DNA of 27,128 nt from an uncultured Eubacteriales bacterium. GTDB taxonomy: Bacteria > Bacillota > Clostridia > Lachnospirales > Lachnospiraceae. The stretch spans positions 1 to 27,128 of the forward strand of contig ONXW01000306.1 of assembly GCA_900321915.1 (NCBI GenBank), read 5' to 3'. Of the stretch, positions 23,523-27,128 are shown in pieces (within the stretch, counting starts at the first letter, position 1; every line of letters begins with the position of its first letter). The notes under the pieces were generated by a model that did not search any database, had not been told where the DNA came from, and saw nothing but the letters and a program-made list of their open reading frames with translations. A program made the position numbers and the translations under genes.

Positions 23523-23912
23523 TTGCGTAAAAACAGCGTTAAGAATATAAGAGTAAGCAGTGAAGTGACAAAAGAACTCAGCAGCATCATCCGGGACCTG
23601 AAGGACCCCCGCGTGAGCCCGATGGCGAGCGTGGTGTCCGCCCAGGTCACCCCGGACCTGAAGTTCTGCAAGGTCCACGTCAGCGTCTTCGGGAGCGAGG
23701 AGGAGCTGAAAGATACCATCCTCGGCCTGAAGAACGCTTCCGGATTCATCCGGAACCAGCTCGCGAAGAACATCAATCTCCGCAATACGCCGGAGCTTCT
23801 CTTTGTGGCTGACACCTCCATCGAGTACGGTGTGAGAATGACGAAGATGATCGACGACGTGGCCGAATATGACAGGGAGCACGCAGTGCCCGACCCGGAG
23901 GAAGAAGAGTAA
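23523..23912 (+). CDS. rbfA: Ribosome-binding factor A
   Basis: The 129-residue protein is a cold-response 30S assembly factor. It has the KH-like RbfA fold: RVSSEVTKELSSIIRDLKDPRV near the N-terminus (given here only in part), then FCKVHVSVFGSEEE and RNTPELLFVADTSIEYG near the C-terminus. The start is a TTG at 23523 with AAAGGAG eight bases upstream. The frame stays open 45 codons into infB, but that stretch is infB coding sequence. A single base separates its stop from the nrnA start, so the two are tightly coupled. Confidence 0.94.
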   Translation: MRKNSVKNIRVSSEVTKELSSIIRDLKDPRVSPMASVVSAQVTPDLKFCKVHVSVFGSEEELKDTILGLKNASGFIRNQLAKNINLRNTPELLFVADTSIEYGVRMTKMIDDVAEYDREHAVPDPEEEE

Positions 23913-23913
23913 G

Positions 23914-24888
23914 ATGGGAAATATTCTGGAAAATGCCCTCGCCGGCGCGGAGACTGTCGCCATCCTGGGACATATCCACCCGGACGGGGACTGCATCGGC
24001 TCGGTGCTGGGATTATACAACTATCTGGCCGACAATGCCCCGGAGAAGCGGGTTGACGTCTATCTGGACCACCCGGCGGAAAAGTTCGGCTATCTCCGGT
24101 ATTTTGACCGGATCCTGACGGAGCCGGATGACGATAAGGCCTATAGCCTCTGTATTTCCCTGGATGCCAGCGACCGGGAGCGCCTCGGCGATTACGGCGG
24201 GGTCTTTGACAGGGCGGCGCATACCCTCTGCATCGATCACCACCGGACAAACCGGGAGTTTGCGGAGGAAAACCTGGTGCGCGGCGGGGCGAGTTCCTGC
24301 GCCGAAGTTCTCTATGAACTGCTGGAGGAGGACTGCATCGGGAAGGAGACGGCGGAATGCCTCTACACCGGGATCATCCATGACACCGGGGTTCTCCGGT
24401 ACAGCAGCACCACCGCCAGGACGATGGAGATCGCCGGGATCCTGATGGAGAAGGGGATTGATTTCACCGGCATTATCGATGACAGTTTTTACCGCAGGAC
24501 ATACCTGCAGAACCGCATCCTGGGGTGCGCGCTTTTAAAAAGCCGGCTGTACCTGGACGGCAGGTGCATTGCCAGCGTGCTTTCCCTGCAGAACATTGAG
24601 GATTACGGCGCGGACAGCAAGGACCTGGACGGAATCATTGACCAGCTCCGGATCACCGCGGGGGTGGAGTGCGCCGTCTTTATCTATGAGAAAACGCCGG
24701 GCGAGTTCAAGGTGAGCCTCAGGTCGAACCGGTACCTGGATGTGAGCAGGATCGCCCAGAGCTTCGGCGGCGGCGGCCATGTGCGCGCTTCCGGGTGCAC
24801 CGTCCGCGGGGGAAGCCCCGACGAGGTGCTGGAGGAAGTGGTCGGCATGATTGCCCTGGGAATGCAGGAAGATGGACGGGATCATTAA
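23914..24888 (+). CDS. nrnA: Bifunctional oligoribonuclease / pAp phosphatase NrnA (DHH family)
   Basis: The 324-residue protein degrades very short RNAs and converts 3'-phosphoadenosine-5'-phosphate to AMP. It has the DHH motifs GHIHPDGD (19-26), SLDASDRERLG and IDHHRTN (DHH at 108-110), and the DHHA1 glycine-rich motif GGGGHVRASG (from about 285). The ATG at 23914, one base after the rbfA stop, matches the family N-terminus; an upstream in-frame start lies within rbfA. Its 3' end overlaps truB by 17 bases. Position between rbfA and truB is the usual one in Firmicutes. Confidence 0.94.
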   Translation: MGNILENALAGAETVAILGHIHPDGDCIGSVLGLYNYLADNAPEKRVDVYLDHPAEKFGYLRYFDRILTEPDDDKAYSLCISLDASDRERLGDYGGVFDRAAHTLCIDHHRTNREFAEENLVRGGASSCAEVLYELLEEDCIGKETAECLYTGIIHDTGVLRYSSTTARTMEIAGILMEKGIDFTGIIDDSFYRRTYLQNRILGCALLKSRLYLDGRCIASVLSLQNIEDYGADSKDLDGIIDQLRITAGVECAVFIYEKTPGEFKVSLRSNRYLDVSRIAQSFGGGGHVRASGCTVRGGSPDEVLEEVVGMIALGMQEDGRDH

Positions 24889-25804
24889 TATTTACAAGGA
24901 GGCGGGCTATACCTCCTCCGATGTGGTGGCAAAGCTCCGGGGGATTCTCCGGCAGAAAAAGATCGGCCACACGGGAACCCTGGATCCGGCGGCGGAGGGG
25001 GTTCTCCCGGTATGCCTGGGAAAGGGCACGAAGCTTTCGGCGATGCTCACCGACGAGCGGAAAACCTACCGGGCGGTGCTTCTTTTGGGGGTGGAGACCG
25101 ACACCGAGGATACGACGGGAAAGGTGCTTTCTGAGACCGACACCAAAAAGCTTCTGCGGGAGGGAACTCTCACGGAAGAGATGCTGAGGAAGGCCGCAGC
25201 AGAGTTCACCGGCGATTACCTGCAGGTTCCGCCGATGTATTCCGCGCTCAAGGTGGACGGCAAAAAGCTGGTCGACCTGGCCAGGAAGGGCATTGAGGTG
25301 GAGAGGAAACCGCGCCTTCGGCACATTTACCGGCTGACTGTGGAGGAAGTGGACCTGCCCCGGGCCGTGCTCACTGTGGAGTGCTCCCGCGGGACCTACA
25401 TCCGGACCCTGTGCCATGATATCGGGCGGAAGCTCGGATGCGGCGGCTGTATGGAAAAACTCCTGCGGACGCAGGTGGGGCCGTTTAAGCTGGAGGACAG
25501 CGTGCGCATCGGCGACGTGGAGAAGTACAGGGATTCCGGGCGCCTGGAAGAGATCCTGGTTCCCGCGGACCGGGTGCTGGGGGACCTTCCCGGGTTCCGG
25601 TCAGACAGCCCGGAGCTGGACAGGCTCTTAGCCAACGGGAACCCGTTTCCCGGAGAATATATGGAATCTTCTGCCGCAGATATGCAGGCAGGGCGCCGGG
25701 AGATATCCGGAGTGCGGGTCTATGACTCCGCGGGCCGGTTCATCGGCGTATACCGGTATGAAGAGGGGAAAAATCGGTGGAAAGCCGTCAGGATATTCCT
25801 CTGA
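24872..25804 (+). CDS. truB: tRNA pseudouridine-55 synthase
   Basis: The 310-residue enzyme makes pseudouridine 55 in the T-loop of tRNAs. The catalytic aspartate is D38 in GHTGTLDPAAEGVLP. Other TruB motifs are KTYRAVLLLGVETDTEDT, YLQVPPMYSALKVDGK and CSRGTYIRTLCHDIG, and the C-terminal 60 residues form a small PUA-like region. The ATG at 24872 lies inside the nrnA end and gives the usual MDGIINIYKEAGYTS start; a TTG seven codons earlier is less likely. Length agrees with B. subtilis TruB. Confidence 0.96.
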   Translation: MDGIINIYKEAGYTSSDVVAKLRGILRQKKIGHTGTLDPAAEGVLPVCLGKGTKLSAMLTDERKTYRAVLLLGVETDTEDTTGKVLSETDTKKLLREGTLTEEMLRKAAAEFTGDYLQVPPMYSALKVDGKKLVDLARKGIEVERKPRLRHIYRLTVEEVDLPRAVLTVECSRGTYIRTLCHDIGRKLGCGGCMEKLLRTQVGPFKLEDSVRIGDVEKYRDSGRLEEILVPADRVLGDLPGFRSDSPELDRLLANGNPFPGEYMESSAADMQAGRREISGVRVYDSAGRFIGVYRYEEGKNRWKAVRIFL

Positions 25805-25837
25805 CCGGGCAGACATAACAGATACAGGAGACATGCT

Positions 25838-26767
25838 ATGCAGTATATTACCGGAACCAGGGAATTCCGCCTCGCGTACAAGACGGCGGTGACCCTGGGG
25901 AAGTTTGACGGGCTGCACCGGGGGCATCAGAAACTGCTTTCCGAGGTGTTCCGGCGGGCCGGAGACGATATGATGAGCGCCGTATTCACCTTTGAGACGG
26001 CGCCGGGCGCGCTGGTGACAGGGAAACCCGTACCGACGATCACGACGAACGCGGAACGGAGAGAGAAGCTGGAGGAAGCCGGCGTGGACTATCTCGTAGA
26101 GTACCCTTTCAACAAAGAGGTCGCGCGGATGGATCCGGAGGAGTTCATCTCCCACGTGCTGGTGGAACAGATGCACGCCAGGGCGGTAGTGGTCGGCACG
26201 GACTGCCGTTTCGGCTACAAGGCCGCCGGGGACGCAAAGCTTCTGCGGCAGCTTTCGGGAAAATACGGTTATGAAGCCGTGATTGTGAAAAAACTCCTGG
26301 ACGGGGACAGGGAGATCAGCAGCACCTATGTGCGGGAAGAGCTGGCCGCGGGCCACATCCGCAAGGCCAACGAGCTGCTGGGATATCCCTACAGCATCAC
26401 CGGGACGGTGGTGCACGGGAGGCACCTGGGTTCCAGCCTGGGATTCCCCACCATGAACATTACCCCGCCGATACAGAAGCTGCTTCCCGTCTACGGCGTA
26501 TACCTGTCCCGGTCCCTGGTGGACGGGAAACTCTACAACAGCCTGACCAATATCGGCAGGAAGCCGACTGTGGGCGGCGGACAGCCGGTCAGCGTGGAGA
26601 CATTTATCTATGATTTTGACCAGGATCTGTACGGAAAAGAAGTAGAAGTGCAGATGCTTGATTTCTTCCGCCCGGAGAAAAAGTTCGGAAGTCTCGGCGA
26701 GCTGCGGAGACAGGTGGACATCGACAAGCGGAAGGGCATAGACGCCCACCGGGAAATGCAGAGATAG
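25838..26767 (+). CDS. ribF: Bifunctional riboflavin kinase / FAD synthetase
   Basis: The 309-residue enzyme phosphorylates riboflavin to FMN and adenylates FMN to FAD. The N-terminal nucleotidyltransferase domain has GKFDGLHRGHQKLL (21-34) and SSTYVREELAAG; the C-terminal flavokinase domain has GRHLGSSLGFPTMN (194-207) and TNIGRKPTVGGG, with ETFIYDFDQDLYGKEVEV further on. AGGAG precedes the ATG at 25838. It is the last gene before a strong terminator. The rpsO gene that often follows ribF in Firmicutes is absent here. Confidence 0.96.
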   Translation: MQYITGTREFRLAYKTAVTLGKFDGLHRGHQKLLSEVFRRAGDDMMSAVFTFETAPGALVTGKPVPTITTNAERREKLEEAGVDYLVEYPFNKEVARMDPEEFISHVLVEQMHARAVVVGTDCRFGYKAAGDAKLLRQLSGKYGYEAVIVKKLLDGDREISSTYVREELAAGHIRKANELLGYPYSITGTVVHGRHLGSSLGFPTMNITPPIQKLLPVYGVYLSRSLVDGKLYNSLTNIGRKPTVGGGQPVSVETFIYDFDQDLYGKEVEVQMLDFFRPEKKFGSLGELRRQVDIDKRKGIDAHREMQR

Positions 26768-26801
26768 ACGTAAAGAACGGACCGCTGCGGCATAAAACAG
26801 A

Positions 26802-26840
26802 CGGGAGGGAAACGAACCATCGTTTCCCTCCCGCTTTTTT
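26802..26840 (+). terminator. Terminator of the rimP-ribF operon
   Basis: A perfect 13-pair stem joins 26802-26814 to 26821-26833 around a six-base loop, followed after one C by six T residues. It separates the operon from the convergent ROK kinase gene. Confidence 0.93.
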
Positions 26841-26858
26841 CATTTTTCCGGAGGCCTA

Positions 26859-27128
26859 CTATTCACCGCACGCGTTCATGGCCAGCTTGATGCATCCCAT
26901 GATGCCCTGGTCATCGTTCAGGGAAGCGGGGACAATGTAGCTGTCCAGATCCTCCAGCTCTTTTGTCTTCAGGTAGTGATTCATCAGCTCCGCCACCTTT
27001 TCGCGGATCAGCGGGAAGAGCTGTTCCTGGTGCATGACTCCTCCGCCGAGGATAACCTTCTGCGGGCTGAGGACGGTGATGCAGGTCCAGATGGCCTGGG
27101 CGATGTAATAGCTCTCCAGGTCCCAGAC
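26859..27128 (-). CDS. ROK family sugar kinase (fructokinase-like), C-terminal part
   Basis: The minus-strand frame is open to the window edge and encodes the last 89 residues of a ROK kinase. Recognisable are YYIAQAIWTCITVLSPQKV, then ILGGGVMHQEQLFPLIREKV and the final DDQGIMGCIKLAMNA, which match the end of bacterial fructokinase/GmuE-like ROK proteins. These phosphorylate a hexose, usually fructose, at the expense of ATP in the cytosol. The catalytic and zinc-binding regions lie outside the window, so substrate is a family-based guess. It converges on ribF, with the terminator at 26802-26840 between. Confidence 0.85.
   Translation of the reverse strand, partial: VWDLESYYIAQAIWTCITVLSPQKVILGGGVMHQEQLFPLIREKVAELMNHYLKTKELEDLDSYIVPASLNDDQGIMGCIKLAMNACGE

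Noticed and set aside
20369..24250. Very long open frame on the minus strand opposite infB, rbfA and nrnA
   Set aside because: It is a shadow of GC-rich codon use and of the infB repeats; the plus-strand genes are unambiguous and the antisense product shows only Leu/Arg/His-rich low complexity.

Overview
The window looks like a chromosomal stretch of a low-AT Clostridia genome, most likely Lachnospiraceae or a close relative. This rests on AGGAGG-type ribosome binding sites, type III glutamine synthetase, the Firmicutes order rimP-nusA-ylxR-ylxQ-infB-rbfA-nrnA-truB-ribF, a TetM-like GTPase, and repeated TTG start codons. The genus cannot be named from sequence alone. No rRNA, tRNA, CRISPR array, insertion sequence or phage gene was seen, and no stretch above 300 bases lacks a gene.

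Layout. (1) 1-1530: the 3' end of htpG, then a Bax-inhibitor-1 membrane protein, closed by a terminator. (2) 1599-6323: a soluble hybrid histidine kinase with two receiver domains, then glnN, each with its own near-consensus promoter. (3) 6338-12115: a transport and catabolism module. On the minus strand a LysR regulator, a TAXI-type TRAP binding lipoprotein and a fused TRAP permease follow one another. Divergent from them is an M29/NicX-like metalloenzyme. The divergent control region carries alternating ATAAC/GTTAT half-sites. (4) 12181-14526: a DegV lipid-binding protein and a membrane-anchored CapA-type metallophosphatase, each with a promoter. (5) 14546-17862: a cytidylate-kinase-like protein whose stop overlaps the start of an 892-residue protein. 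That protein joins a TetM/EF-G-like ribosomal GTPase to a C-terminal Rae1/YacP-type NYN nuclease domain. (6) 17878-26840: the translation and RNA operon from rimP to ribF, with its own promoter, a structured leader and a strong final terminator. (7) 26859-27128: the 3' end of a minus-strand ROK sugar kinase.

How it fits together. Most of the window serves protein synthesis: ribosome maturation (RimP, RbfA), transcription-translation coupling (NusA), initiation (IF2), RNA turnover (NrnA), tRNA modification (TruB) and cofactor supply (RibF). The GTPase-nuclease fusion lies directly upstream of this operon. It can be read as a ribosome-directed RNA-cleaving factor, and it is the most interesting object here. 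The second notable unit is the LysR/TRAP-TAXI/M29 module, which looks like a self-contained uptake and breakdown system for an unidentified small carboxylate, peptide or aromatic substrate.
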